Positions 16,000-24,348 of a DNA stretch of 64,000 nucleotides are shown here, in pieces (within the stretch, counting starts at the first letter, position 1; every line of letters begins with the position of its first letter). The stretch is from Flavobacterium crocinum (GTDB lineage Bacteria; Bacteroidota; Bacteroidia; Flavobacteriales; Flavobacteriaceae). Below the pieces are notes generated by a model. That model saw only the letters and a list, made by a program, of their open reading frames with translations. It made no database searches and was not told where the DNA came from. The translations under genes were made by a program, and so were the position numbers. The DNA is taken from contig NZ_CP029255.1 of NCBI RefSeq assembly GCF_003122385.1, positions 558,001-622,000 on the forward strand, read 5' to 3'.

Positions 16000-16028
16000 A
16001 AAAGGAGCATTCAAACAGCTCCTTTTTT
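16000..16028 (+). terminator. Terminator after the Lys/Ala-rich gene
   Basis: AAAAGGAGC (16000-16008) pairs with GCTCCTTTT (16018-16026) and runs into T residues. Confidence 0.8.
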
Positions 16029-16080
16029 GTATGCTTCGGAGAAGCATAATATTTATAGAAACAATATTAGGTTTACAATA

Positions 16081-16190
16081 TAAAGCTCCAGCGGAGCGAC
16101 ATATTTTTTTCACAATTTAAATATATCGCTCCGCTGGAGCTTTTTTTATTTGTCTTATTCCAATTCTATAAATATTTTACCCCGCTGGGG
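16081..16190. repeat. GCTCCGCTGGAGC-type palindrome and companion hairpin
   Basis: AAAGCTCCAGCGGAGCGACAT (from 16082) is repeated in inverse at 16124-16144 with a short AT-rich spacer, and a CCCC-GCT-GGGG hairpin follows at 16180-16190. The 565-bp gap 15923-16487 holds this, the terminator above and an AAGATGCTAAGGTTCTAAG tract near 15950. I see no gene in it. Confidence 0.75.
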
Positions 16191-16487
16191 CTATTATTGG
16201 TTAGAAGAGTTATAAATCCCTCACTTGACAGAAGGAATTATCCTTTTTTTAGAAAGCTTCTTTTCTTATTTTGCAACTAAACCTACAAATTTCCTTATTA
16301 AGGTCATTTCAAAAAATGGAAAATTACTTAACATAGAGATAATCTTATTTGGAGAAATGAAAATATTTTTAAAACACCCCTATAAATTCCTAGTATTTAT
16401 GGGAATATAGAGTTAATAATTTAGTAATACCCTCGAAATAACATCCAAAACATATTTCTTTATCTTCGTTTTTAAAAAGCATTAAAA

Positions 16488-17570
16488 ATGAGCATTGATT
16501 ATTCTGCGAATAAAACTATTTTAGTCGCTCCATTAAATTGGGGTCTTGGCCATGCAACTCGTTGTATTCCTATTATAAAGGCGCTTCAGGAGAATAATTA
16601 CATTCCGATTATTGCCTCAGATGGGGTTGCGCTGGCTTTATTGCGAAAAGAATTTCCTTATATACAGACTTTAGAACTTCCTTCTTATCATATCGAATAT
16701 GCAAAGAATGGAAAAAACTTTAAATGGAAGCTGATAAAAAACCTTCCTAAAATGATTACCGCCATTTTGGATGAGAAAAAAATGGTCAATACCTGGATTA
16801 AAAAACATGGAATTGATGGTATCATATCTGATAACAGATTGGGGGTTTTCAGTAAAAAAGTCCCATCCGTTTTTATGACGCATCAGTTAAATGTGATGAC
16901 AGGAAATACGACTTGGTTTACGAGTATATGCCATCAAAAAATTATAAAAAAATATACCGAATGCTGGGTTCCTGATACCAATGACGAAGTAAATCTTACG
17001 GGAGATTTAGGGCATGTTAAATCTGAAGAACTGAATTTAAAATATATTGGTCCGCTAAGCCGAATGCGAAAAAAAGACACTCCAAAAATATATGATCTGA
17101 TGATTATATTATCAGGACCGGAACCGCAGCGTACTTTCTTAGATGAAAAACTACAGAAAGAAGCGGCTAAATTTCCCGGAAAAGTAGTTTTTGTGCAAGG
17201 CATTGTAGATAAATCTCAGGAAAAATGGCAGGCTGGAAATGTTACCTATTATAATTTCATGAATTCAAAACAGCTGGAACAGACTTTTAACGAAAGTGAA
17301 TTTGTTCTTTGTCGTTCTGGTTATACCACTGTTATGGATTTGGCTAAATTGGGCAAAAAAGCTTTTTTTATTCCTACTCCGGGACAATACGAACAGGAAT
17401 ATCTGGCGGTAAAACTTCAGGAAGAAAATCTCGTACCTTATGCAATGCAAGATGACTTTACTATTGAAGATCTATCAAAAGTAAAGGCTTTTAAAGGCTT
17501 GTCTCAGTTTGAAAATAATATCGACTGGGATTCGTTATTTGCTGTTTTCGAAAATAATTCTCAAGCATAA
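16488..17570 (+). CDS. glycosyltransferase (MurG-like, GT28-type)
   Basis: A 360-residue protein with two Rossmann-like halves. The N-terminal loop NWGLGHATRCIPIIKAL (about 18-34) matches the GLGHxxR acceptor/nucleotide loop of UDP-sugar glycosyltransferases of the MurG/GT28 type. The C-terminal half has RSGYTTVMDLAKLGKKAFF and PTPGQYEQEYLA (about 280-312), the usual UDP-sugar donor-binding motifs. It probably adds a sugar to a lipid or surface glycan on the cytoplasmic face of the inner membrane. It is not MurG itself: it lies outside any division cluster and differs in its N terminus. The acceptor is unknown. Confidence 0.82.
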   Translation: MSIDYSANKTILVAPLNWGLGHATRCIPIIKALQENNYIPIIASDGVALALLRKEFPYIQTLELPSYHIEYAKNGKNFKWKLIKNLPKMITAILDEKKMVNTWIKKHGIDGIISDNRLGVFSKKVPSVFMTHQLNVMTGNTTWFTSICHQKIIKKYTECWVPDTNDEVNLTGDLGHVKSEELNLKYIGPLSRMRKKDTPKIYDLMIILSGPEPQRTFLDEKLQKEAAKFPGKVVFVQGIVDKSQEKWQAGNVTYYNFMNSKQLEQTFNESEFVLCRSGYTTVMDLAKLGKKAFFIPTPGQYEQEYLAVKLQEENLVPYAMQDDFTIEDLSKVKAFKGLSQFENNIDWDSLFAVFENNSQA

Positions 17571-17572
17571 AA

Positions 17573-17621
17573 AAATCCGTTTAATCTGTGCCAAAAATTG
17601 GAACACGGATTAAACGGATTT
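17573..17621. terminator. Long hairpin between glycosyltransferase and porin
   Basis: AATCCGTTTAATC at about 17574-17586 pairs with GATTAAACGGATT at about 17608-17620. It sits between two convergent genes, and a partial third copy (GCGGATTAATGC) follows. It is a dispersed-repeat type hairpin that can also stop transcription. Confidence 0.65.
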
Positions 17622-17660
17622 GCTTTCGCAAAAACGCGGATTAATGCAGATTTTCTTCTT

Positions 17661-18971
17661 TTAGAAGTTAAACTGCGCTTGTAATCTTAGCACATTTCCT
17701 TGTTGTCTGTTTATTGGGAGTGCACTGTCTTCAAAAGTTCTGTCTGCCACCACATATTCTGCAGTCAGCTCAAACGCTTTGATTGGCTGCCATTCGATAC
17801 CAAATTCATAATCTCTTACAACATAACTTCTGGCATCTTTCTCATATTTTTTACCTCCATCATAATATTGAAATTTAGCGAAAGGATAAATACGTTGTTT
17901 TTTAATATCCCATTTATAGTTTAATAAAACATAACCACCATTTAAATCCGTTTCATCAACTGTATTGGTTACGGTATTATATCTTGGTCCTTTTCCAATA
18001 TTATATTCTGTCTGAATTCCGAAAGGTCTTGGATATAAAACAAATGTTGCTCCTACTCTCTGGTCTTTTACATATTGCGGATCGTTTACCGTAACACCTG
18101 ATGAAATTTCTCCGGTAAAAGCCCATTTTCCTGTATAAGCCTGGATTCCCGGTTCGATAATCTGGCTTCCAATTACGAATGGATAGGTAACTCTAGTGAC
18201 TACATTCAGATCTCGGTTTCCGTCCAGTTTATTAGCAATTTGCCCGTTGTAAACTCCAAAAGCAAAAACTCCAAAATCACCCGAACCTTTGTAACCGTCT
18301 TTTACCAGCATTTCAAAACGTTTTCTTATTTCGGCTGGAGCCCAATAAAAGAAAATTCCCAAATCACGTTCGTTTAATATGGAACTGTTTATCGCATCGG
18401 CACGGTCCATAGTTAAACGCTGCGAGCTGGATTGCATATTTTCGAATCCGTATGGAATTTTACTTTGCCCAACACGAACACGATATTCTCGTAGCTTATC
18501 AAAAGAAAGATCAAAATACAAATCACGAATCTGAACAAAGTTCTGAATTCCTGTACTTGGTGAACTGGCAAAATCAGGCTGGAAGTAGAAAAATACATTT
18601 GGATGAACTTGTCCTGAAAATACTAAACGTGCACGACGAATAAAAAGTCCGTTGTTTGCTTTGGCATCCGGAGCTGTAGAAGTTGTTCCCCAGGATTTAT
18701 CACATTGTTCGCAGGAAACTTTATCATTTGTAGAAAAAAGACCGTTGTATCGAATTTGTGCATAACCTCTTAAAGAGATTCTGTCGTACCAGTGTTCTTC
18801 AATTCCTCCTCCGGATTCAGTGTCCCGGAGTTTGGCTTTGTTGATAGAATCTAAAATACGCATTACTTCGTTTTTTACATCCTGTTTATTTAATTCTTGT
18901 TTATTTGATTCCTGCGCATTAACAGCGAAGGTTAACAGTAATAAAACTGCTAATAAGTTTCTTTTTATCAT
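17661..18971 (-). CDS. OprO/OprP-family (phosphate-selective) porin
   Basis: A 436-residue outer-membrane porin of the phosphate-selective O/P family. The start at 18971 (MIKRNLLAVLLLLTF) gives a clean signal peptide, whereas the longer frame begins 11 residues earlier inside the leader. Family features include ISLRGYAQIRYNG, then FIRRARLVFSGQVHPNVFFY and FQPDFA near the N-terminal third, and a terminal strand ending in Phe (LQAQFNF). It would let phosphate or polyphosphate across the outer membrane. The PhoR/PhoB-like genes lie directly upstream and its promoter carries an 11-bp-phased TAACA array, so induction by phosphate starvation is likely. Some O/P-family members carry other anions. 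Confidence 0.85.
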   Translation of the reverse strand: MIKRNLLAVLLLLTFAVNAQESNKQELNKQDVKNEVMRILDSINKAKLRDTESGGGIEEHWYDRISLRGYAQIRYNGLFSTNDKVSCEQCDKSWGTTSTAPDAKANNGLFIRRARLVFSGQVHPNVFFYFQPDFASSPSTGIQNFVQIRDLYFDLSFDKLREYRVRVGQSKIPYGFENMQSSSQRLTMDRADAINSSILNERDLGIFFYWAPAEIRKRFEMLVKDGYKGSGDFGVFAFGVYNGQIANKLDGNRDLNVVTRVTYPFVIGSQIIEPGIQAYTGKWAFTGEISSGVTVNDPQYVKDQRVGATFVLYPRPFGIQTEYNIGKGPRYNTVTNTVDETDLNGGYVLLNYKWDIKKQRIYPFAKFQYYDGGKKYEKDARSYVVRDYEFGIEWQPIKAFELTAEYVVADRTFEDSALPINRQQGNVLRLQAQFNF

Positions 18972-19001
18972 TAGTTCTGTAATTCCCTTAATTTCAGGAT
19001 G

Positions 19002-19067
19002 CAAAGATGGAGCACCTATGTTAAGAAATCATTAACCAGATGTTACTATAATAAAAATTTAATGTTA
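19002..19067 (-). promoter_or_regulatory. Phased TAACA array and -7 box of the porin gene
   Basis: Read on the minus strand, half-sites start at 19067 (TAACA), 19056 (TTTTA), 19045 (TAACA), 19034 (TAATG) and 19023 (TAACA), each 11 bp apart. The TTTG of the weak -7 box CATCTTTG starts at 19005, exactly 18 bp beyond the last half-site. The same layout occurs before the genes at 21368 and 24349. It is a predicted PhoB-type binding array. Confidence 0.7.
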
Positions 19068-19134
19068 CCGACTAAATCGATATGTTTATTTATTGTTAAA
19101 ACCCTTTGTTTTAGGGCTTTCAGCAAAAATGAAC

Positions 19135-20220
19135 TTACGATTTTTTAACGTCAGCTTTTGGGTTTTTGAATGCTTTTTCGAGCGTAAAAGAGAATTCTGA
19201 GCCAATTCCGAACTCACTTTCTACATAAACCTTCTCTTTGTGCGCTTCAATAATGTGCTTTACGATCGCCAAACCTAAACCGGAACCTCCTTCAGAACGC
19301 GTTCCGCTTTTGTCAACGCGATAGAAACGTTCAAAAAGTCTTGGAATGTTTTGTTTTTCAACACCTTCTCCGTTATCACTAATACGAATTAAGACTTTTT
19401 TCTTCGTTAAGTTCACAACGCCAACTTCCGTCAAACCGCCTTCTTTTCCATATTTAATAGAATTGACAATCAGATTTTCTAAAACCTGCTGGATTCTGTC
19501 TTTATCACCGCGAATAATAACAGATTGTACATTCTTGCTTTCAAAAGCCAGTTTGATTTTCTTTTTATCAGCTTTCATCTCCAACAAATCGAAAACATTC
19601 TGGATTAATTCTACAATATCAAAATCGGTCATATTTAAGTTTAAATCACCAGATTCCAATTTGGTAATCATATCTAAATCTTCGACGATATAGATCAAAC
19701 GCTCTACTCCTTTTTCGGCGCGTTTTAAATATTTTTTTCTGATATTTTTATCGTCCATTGCACCATCAAGCAAAGTCGAAACATAACCTTGAACAGTAAA
19801 TAAAGGCGTTTTCAATTCGTGCGAAACATTTCCTAAAAACTCTCTTCTGTATTGTTCACGAATTTCAAGCATTTCAATTTCAAGCTTTTTATCGGTTGCA
19901 AACTTTTTCACTTCGCGCGAAAGCGTCTCCATATCCGTATTAATTGGCTGATTGATCAAAGTGGTAGATTCTAATAACGAAACCTCATCGTAGATTTTCT
20001 TTACTCTTCTATAAATAAAACGCTCAACACGATATTGTAAAACCAAAAATGAGAAAATATAGATGACAATAATGAAAATTATTCCAAATGCAACCTGATG
20101 CTGTAACTGATTTTTATAAAATAAAGACATTAACATCAGTACAAAAGCAGTAGTAAAGAGACTTATATATAATGCCGATTTTATGGCAAACTTGTATGTT
20201 TTTTTAAAATTAATTTTCAT
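19135..20220 (-). CDS. PhoR-like sensor histidine kinase
   Basis: A 361-residue kinase with two N-terminal membrane helices (about 14-36 and 42-63) and almost no periplasmic loop between them, so the signal is probably sensed in the membrane or through a partner. The HisKA domain has the phosphorylated H134 in NVSHELKTPL. The HATPase part has N (LENLIVNSIKYG), G1 (ISDNGEGV), F (FERFYRVD) and G2 (GGSGLGLAI) boxes. It should autophosphorylate and pass phosphate to the response regulator encoded 229 bp upstream. The short, loop-less sensor region resembles PhoR of the phosphate regulon. Neighbouring porin and receptor genes support that reading. Confidence 0.85.
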   Translation of the reverse strand: MKINFKKTYKFAIKSALYISLFTTAFVLMLMSLFYKNQLQHQVAFGIIFIIVIYIFSFLVLQYRVERFIYRRVKKIYDEVSLLESTTLINQPINTDMETLSREVKKFATDKKLEIEMLEIREQYRREFLGNVSHELKTPLFTVQGYVSTLLDGAMDDKNIRKKYLKRAEKGVERLIYIVEDLDMITKLESGDLNLNMTDFDIVELIQNVFDLLEMKADKKKIKLAFESKNVQSVIIRGDKDRIQQVLENLIVNSIKYGKEGGLTEVGVVNLTKKKVLIRISDNGEGVEKQNIPRLFERFYRVDKSGTRSEGGSGLGLAIVKHIIEAHKEKVYVESEFGIGSEFSFTLEKAFKNPKADVKKS

Positions 20221-20284
20221 TGAAAAATTGAACCATTAAGATATTAAGAAAATTAAGTTTTGTTTTTAGCTGTTTTTTTTTTGA

Positions 20285-20345
20285 GTAAATCAAAAACCAT
20301 ATAAGAAAATGAAGATTATAGAACTTCAATTCTTATATGGTTTAA
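20285..20345. repeat. Inverted repeat between the two-component genes
   Basis: AAACCATATAAGAA at about 20290 is matched in inverse by TTCTTATATGGTTT at about 20330. It is the only notable structure in the 229-bp gap and could partly uncouple transcription of kinase and regulator. Confidence 0.55.
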
Positions 20346-20449
20346 ATGTATTGAATATTTTTCAAAGAATTTGAATGGATTTAAATCTTTACCAAAATCC
20401 CAAAGAGTGTTAGCAACTTAGCACTTCAGAATCTTAGCGTCTTAAAAAC

Positions 20450-21133
20450 TTAAACTTCAAATTTATAACCAACTCCTTTTATGGTTTTAAAAAGATCTTC
20501 CCCTATTTTCTCACGCAGTTTTCTAATGTGAACATCGATTGTTCTTCCTCCAACCACTACTTCGTTACCCCAAACTTTATCCAGAATTTCGTCTCTTTTG
20601 AAAACTTTTCCCGGTTTTGAAGCCAATAGATAAAATAATTCGAATTCTTTTCTTGGTAAAGCAATTTCTACATTGCCTTTTATGATTTTGTACTCTTCAC
20701 GGTTAATCTCGATTCCGCCTACATTTAATGTGTCTGTAACGACTTCTTGTTCTTTTAACCTTCTTAACAACGCCTTTACTTTAGAGACCAATAATTTTGG
20801 TTTAATTGGCTTTGTAATATAGTCATCAGCACCAGCATCAAAACCAGCTACTTGAGAATAATCTTCACTTCTTGCCGTAAGGAATGTTATGATAACATTA
20901 TTTAGTTCAGGAATTTTTCTGATGTGCTCGCATGCCTCCATTCCGTCCATTTCTGCCATCATCACGTCCATAATAATTAATTCCGGCAATTCTTTCTGAG
21001 CTTTAGCTATAGCATCTTTTCCATTAGAAGCAGTAACAATTTGATAGCCTTCCTGAGCAAGGTTATAGCCAACGATTTCTAAGATATCTGGTTCGTCGTC
21101 AACTAATAAAATCTTAGTTTGTGTTTTTTTCAT
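20450..21133 (-). CDS. PhoB-like response regulator (OmpR/PhoB family)
   Basis: A 227-residue regulator. The receiver domain has the acidic pocket DDE (12-14), the phospho-acceptor D56 in IIMDVMM, and K in DDYITKPIKP. A winged-helix output domain follows (about 130-227; RTIDVHIRKLREKIG is the recognition helix, ending GVGYKFEV). I start at 21133 (MKKTQTK) because the three extra codons upstream add nothing typical. PhoB-family winged helices bind direct repeats spaced 11 bp apart, exactly the spacing seen at the three neighbouring promoters. It is most likely the activator of the porin, TonB receptor and lipoprotein genes. Confidence 0.87.
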   Translation of the reverse strand: MKKTQTKILLVDDEPDILEIVGYNLAQEGYQIVTASNGKDAIAKAQKELPELIIMDVMMAEMDGMEACEHIRKIPELNNVIITFLTARSEDYSQVAGFDAGADDYITKPIKPKLLVSKVKALLRRLKEQEVVTDTLNVGGIEINREEYKIIKGNVEIALPRKEFELFYLLASKPGKVFKRDEILDKVWGNEVVVGGRTIDVHIRKLREKIGEDLFKTIKGVGYKFEV

Positions 21134-21260
21134 AAATAGCAAAAATTGAGATTTTTACATCAAATCTTTTTAATTATTTATCCGATGTTTTTTATTTCAC
21201 GGGGTAAATATACTAACAAAAGAACCTTTAAAAATTGGTGTTAACGGTAATTTAATCTGG

Positions 21261-21337
21261 TAACAATTTGATAATCTTTAGCACACAAAAACATAACAAG
21301 TTGATAACATCGACTTCACGGTGCGGTTCTTTCTTTG
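21261..21337 (+). promoter_or_regulatory. Six-unit phased TAACA array and -7 box of the TonB receptor gene
   Basis: Half-sites start every 11 bp: 21261 TAACA, 21272 TAATC, 21283 ACACA, 21294 TAACA, 21305 TAACA, 21316 TCACG. TTTG of the weak -7 box TTTCTTTG starts at 21334, 18 bp after the last unit. The geometry equals that at 19002-19067 and 24260-24314. Confidence 0.72.
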
Positions 21338-21367
21338 CACCAAAATAAATTAACACAACACTGAACA

Positions 21368-24142
21368 ATGAAATTCAATTTAAGATTTCTATTTATCGCA
21401 TTATTTATCTGCACGATTTCGATCGCGCAAAACAAAGGTACGATTTCTGGAGTTCTAACCGACAAGGATATGAACAATGATCCGTTACCATTTGCTAATG
21501 TTTTAATTAAAGGTACAAATATTAGCGTAAATACCGACGTTGACGGAAAATATTCTTTGAGCGTAAATCCAGGGAATTATACTCTTGTATTTAGTTTTTT
21601 AGGATACGAATCTGTAGAAACTCCAGTTGCTGTTAAAGGAAGCGAAACTGTAGTGGTAAATCAGGCTCTTTCTTCTGGAAGTTATACACTTAAAGATGTA
21701 GTGATACAGGCTGCACCGGTAAACAAGCAAAAAGAATCAGCATTATTATTAGATCAAAAAAACGCAGTTTCTTTTAAAGCTGCTATTGGTGCCGAAGAAA
21801 TTTCAAGAAAAGGAGTTAACGATGTTGCAAATGCTGTAGCAAAAGTTAGTGGTGTTTCTAAACAAGATGATTCCGGAAATGTTTTCGTAAGAGGTTTAGG
21901 TGACCGTTATAATGTTACTACTTTAAATGGTCTTCCGTTACCATCAAATACTCCGGCTAATAAAAACATTCTTTTGGATATTTTTTCTACTAACATTGTA
22001 GACAATATTGGAATTAGTAAAACTTTTGAGGCTCAAAATTATGCCGATTTTGGTGGTGCAAATATTGACATCAGCGCAAAAAAATTCAGCGGAAAACCTT
22101 TTATTTCTTTCTCTATTGGAACAGGTGCCAATACAAATGTTTTAGCGCAAGATAATTTTTACCTACAAGACGGACCTACTTATATGGGATTTAAAAAAGT
22201 TGGAGTTCCAAGTAATCCTCTTCAACCATATAGCTATTCTACAAGCTGGGACAGACAATCAAGTAAAAACACATTAAATGCTTTTTATACGCTATCCGGA
22301 GGAAAGAAATTTAATATCAATGACGAAAGTTCGATTGGTACATTTATCACAGGATCTTTCAGCGCTAGAAACAAATTTACTGAAGGTTACAGCAGAGGAG
22401 GAATCACTTCTGACGGAGATATCTTTTCTGACTTTTACAGAACAGCTTACAAACACAGTACTACAACAACTGTTATGGGTACAGCTGATTACAAAATCAA
22501 CAACAAAAACTCAATCTTCTTTACTTCTTTATTCTTAAATTCAAGTGATCAGGATTATAGTGAGTACGAAGGTACCAACCAAAATTTTGACGGTGGTGGA
22601 GACGCTATGCAGCAAATTACAGGTTTTATTAAACGTGGAACTTTTGAAAGAACGCAATTAATTGTAAACCAATTAACAGGAAAAAACAAGTTCAACGATC
22701 AGTGGAATTTAAACTGGGGTGTAGGATACAGTATGTCTAACAGCGCAATTCCGGATCGTATGCAAAACTCTTTTGTATATGCTCCTAATGGTATTGACTA
22801 TACGTTTTTTACCAATTCAAACATCAACAATCACCGATTTTTTCAGGACTTAAAAGAAAATGAGATTGCTGCAAATATTGCTCTTTCTTATAATTTCAAA
22901 AAAGGAAGTGATGATACTTACAAAGGAAAATTAACTGTTGGGTATTCCGGAAAATTCAAAGATGTAGATTACGACATGGAACAATATTCATTCTTCCCTG
23001 ACAGAACTACAATCTCATTCCCGAAAGAAGACATACATCATGTAGACAACTATTTAGATCCTGCTCATTGGGGTTCATCTTACTCTAACAGAATCCACCA
23101 ATTGTATACTGGTAATTTAGATATTAATGCTGCATTCCTAAATGTTCAATATGCTTTAACTGAAAGACTGAGTGTAATATTAGGTGCGAGATTAGAACAA
23201 GTAACTCAGAATGTTTTCTATATCACGACAACAGTTCCCGGAGGCGATAATTCTAATGATTCAAAGTTCAACATTTTACCAAGCTTAATTTCAAAATATA
23301 CCCTGAACGACAAACAGAATTTGAAATTCTCAGCTAGTAAAACCTATACACTTCCTCAGTTTAAAGAAAAAGTGCCAATTATTTACGAAGATGTTGCACA
23401 AGCATACGAAGGAAACCCGAATTTATATGCTTCAACAAATTATAACTTCGATTTAGGATGGGAATTTTTCCCTAAAGCAGGAGAGTTAATTTCTGTAACT
23501 GCATTTGGAAAAATTATCCAAAATCCAATCAACGAAATGTTCCTTAACTCTTCTTCTAACGATATCTCTTATGCAAATACTGGTGATAAAGGAACAGTAG
23601 CAGGAGTTGAAGTAGAATTTAGAAAAGATCTTTTTGAGATTGAAAAAAATGATAATCTAAAAACAAAACTTTCTTTTGATGCAAACGGATCTTATTTATA
23701 TACAAACCAGGATTTAAGTAACGATAAAGTAAATAATGAAAATGATTTTGGAGCAAACTTTACATTTACAGAAAGTAAATTAACAGGAGCTTCTAATTTC
23801 CTTGCAAATGCGAACTTATCTTTCTTAAATGAATTCTCAGAAAATAAAGATATTTCAGCAACAGTATCTTACTCTTATTTTTCAGACAAACTTGCCGTAA
23901 TCGGAACTTCAAGAGTTGGAAACATGGTTGATAAAGCAGTAAACAAATTAGACTTTATCGTTAATACAAGTTTGACTAAAAGCTTAAAGCTGGGACTTAT
24001 TTATAACAACATCCTGAACCCAACTTTCAAGCGTGTACAAGAACAAGGAAAAGTACCAGGAAAAGAATCTGTTGGTGACATCACAGTTACATCATACAAA
24101 GCAGGTTCAGATCTTAGACTTACTTTAAACTATACTTTCTAA
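21368..24142 (+). CDS. TonB-dependent outer-membrane receptor
   Basis: A 924-residue receptor. It has a signal peptide (1-20), a carboxypeptidase-D-like beta-sandwich (about 24-105; GVLTDKDMNNDPLPFANVLI, then GYESVETPV), a plug domain (about 120-220; GNVFVRGLGDRYNVTTLNG) and a 22-strand-type barrel ending in Phe (LRLTLNYTF). It imports a substrate across the outer membrane with energy from TonB/ExbBD, which are not in the window. It is followed by a surface-lipoprotein gene with a matching promoter array, so the pair probably works together. No SusD-like partner is present. Location beside PhoB/PhoR-like genes suggests that the substrate provides phosphate (for example an organophosphate), but this is inferred. 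Confidence 0.9.
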   Translation: MKFNLRFLFIALFICTISIAQNKGTISGVLTDKDMNNDPLPFANVLIKGTNISVNTDVDGKYSLSVNPGNYTLVFSFLGYESVETPVAVKGSETVVVNQALSSGSYTLKDVVIQAAPVNKQKESALLLDQKNAVSFKAAIGAEEISRKGVNDVANAVAKVSGVSKQDDSGNVFVRGLGDRYNVTTLNGLPLPSNTPANKNILLDIFSTNIVDNIGISKTFEAQNYADFGGANIDISAKKFSGKPFISFSIGTGANTNVLAQDNFYLQDGPTYMGFKKVGVPSNPLQPYSYSTSWDRQSSKNTLNAFYTLSGGKKFNINDESSIGTFITGSFSARNKFTEGYSRGGITSDGDIFSDFYRTAYKHSTTTTVMGTADYKINNKNSIFFTSLFLNSSDQDYSEYEGTNQNFDGGGDAMQQITGFIKRGTFERTQLIVNQLTGKNKFNDQWNLNWGVGYSMSNSAIPDRMQNSFVYAPNGIDYTFFTNSNINNHRFFQDLKENEIAANIALSYNFKKGSDDTYKGKLTVGYSGKFKDVDYDMEQYSFFPDRTTISFPKEDIHHVDNYLDPAHWGSSYSNRIHQLYTGNLDINAAFLNVQYALTERLSVILGARLEQVTQNVFYITTTVPGGDNSNDSKFNILPSLISKYTLNDKQNLKFSASKTYTLPQFKEKVPIIYEDVAQAYEGNPNLYASTNYNFDLGWEFFPKAGELISVTAFGKIIQNPINEMFLNSSSNDISYANTGDKGTVAGVEVEFRKDLFEIEKNDNLKTKLSFDANGSYLYTNQDLSNDKVNNENDFGANFTFTESKLTGASNFLANANLSFLNEFSENKDISATVSYSYFSDKLAVIGTSRVGNMVDKAVNKLDFIVNTSLTKSLKLGLIYNNILNPTFKRVQEQGKVPGKESVGDITVTSYKAGSDLRLTLNYTF

Positions 24143-24165
24143 AATAAAGATTTTCAATAAATTAC

Positions 24166-24200
24166 AAAAGGTGATTAGTTCAAACTAGTCACCTTTTTTT
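24166..24200 (+). terminator. Terminator after the TonB receptor gene
   Basis: AAAAGGTGATTAGT and ACTAGTCACCTTTT form a 14-bp stem (one wobble) with a 4-base loop and a T-run. The lipoprotein gene therefore has its own promoter. Confidence 0.85.
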
Positions 24201-24259
24201 TATCCAAAAAGGCAATGTAAATTTTACATTAAGACAATGCATTTTTGTCTCGATATACT

Positions 24260-24314
24260 TAATAGATTGTTAATATCGTCTTAACTCAGCAAAAACATAC
24301 GTTTGTTTACTTTG
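24260..24314 (+). promoter_or_regulatory. Four-unit phased array and -7 box of the lipoprotein gene
   Basis: Half-sites start at 24260 (TAATA), 24271 (TAATA), 24282 (TAACT) and 24293 (AAACA), and TTTG of TTACTTTG starts at 24311, again 18 bp after the last unit. It is more diverged than the arrays at 19023 and 21305 but keeps the same phasing. Confidence 0.62.
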
Positions 24315-24348
24315 CCTCAAATAAATAAAACAATTAAACACAACAAAA

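Noticed and set aside
16225..16410. 61-residue frame starting at TTG between the palindrome element and the glycosyltransferase
   Set aside because: No promoter, no start context and no family resemblance; the region is AT-rich and a frame of this length is expected by chance.
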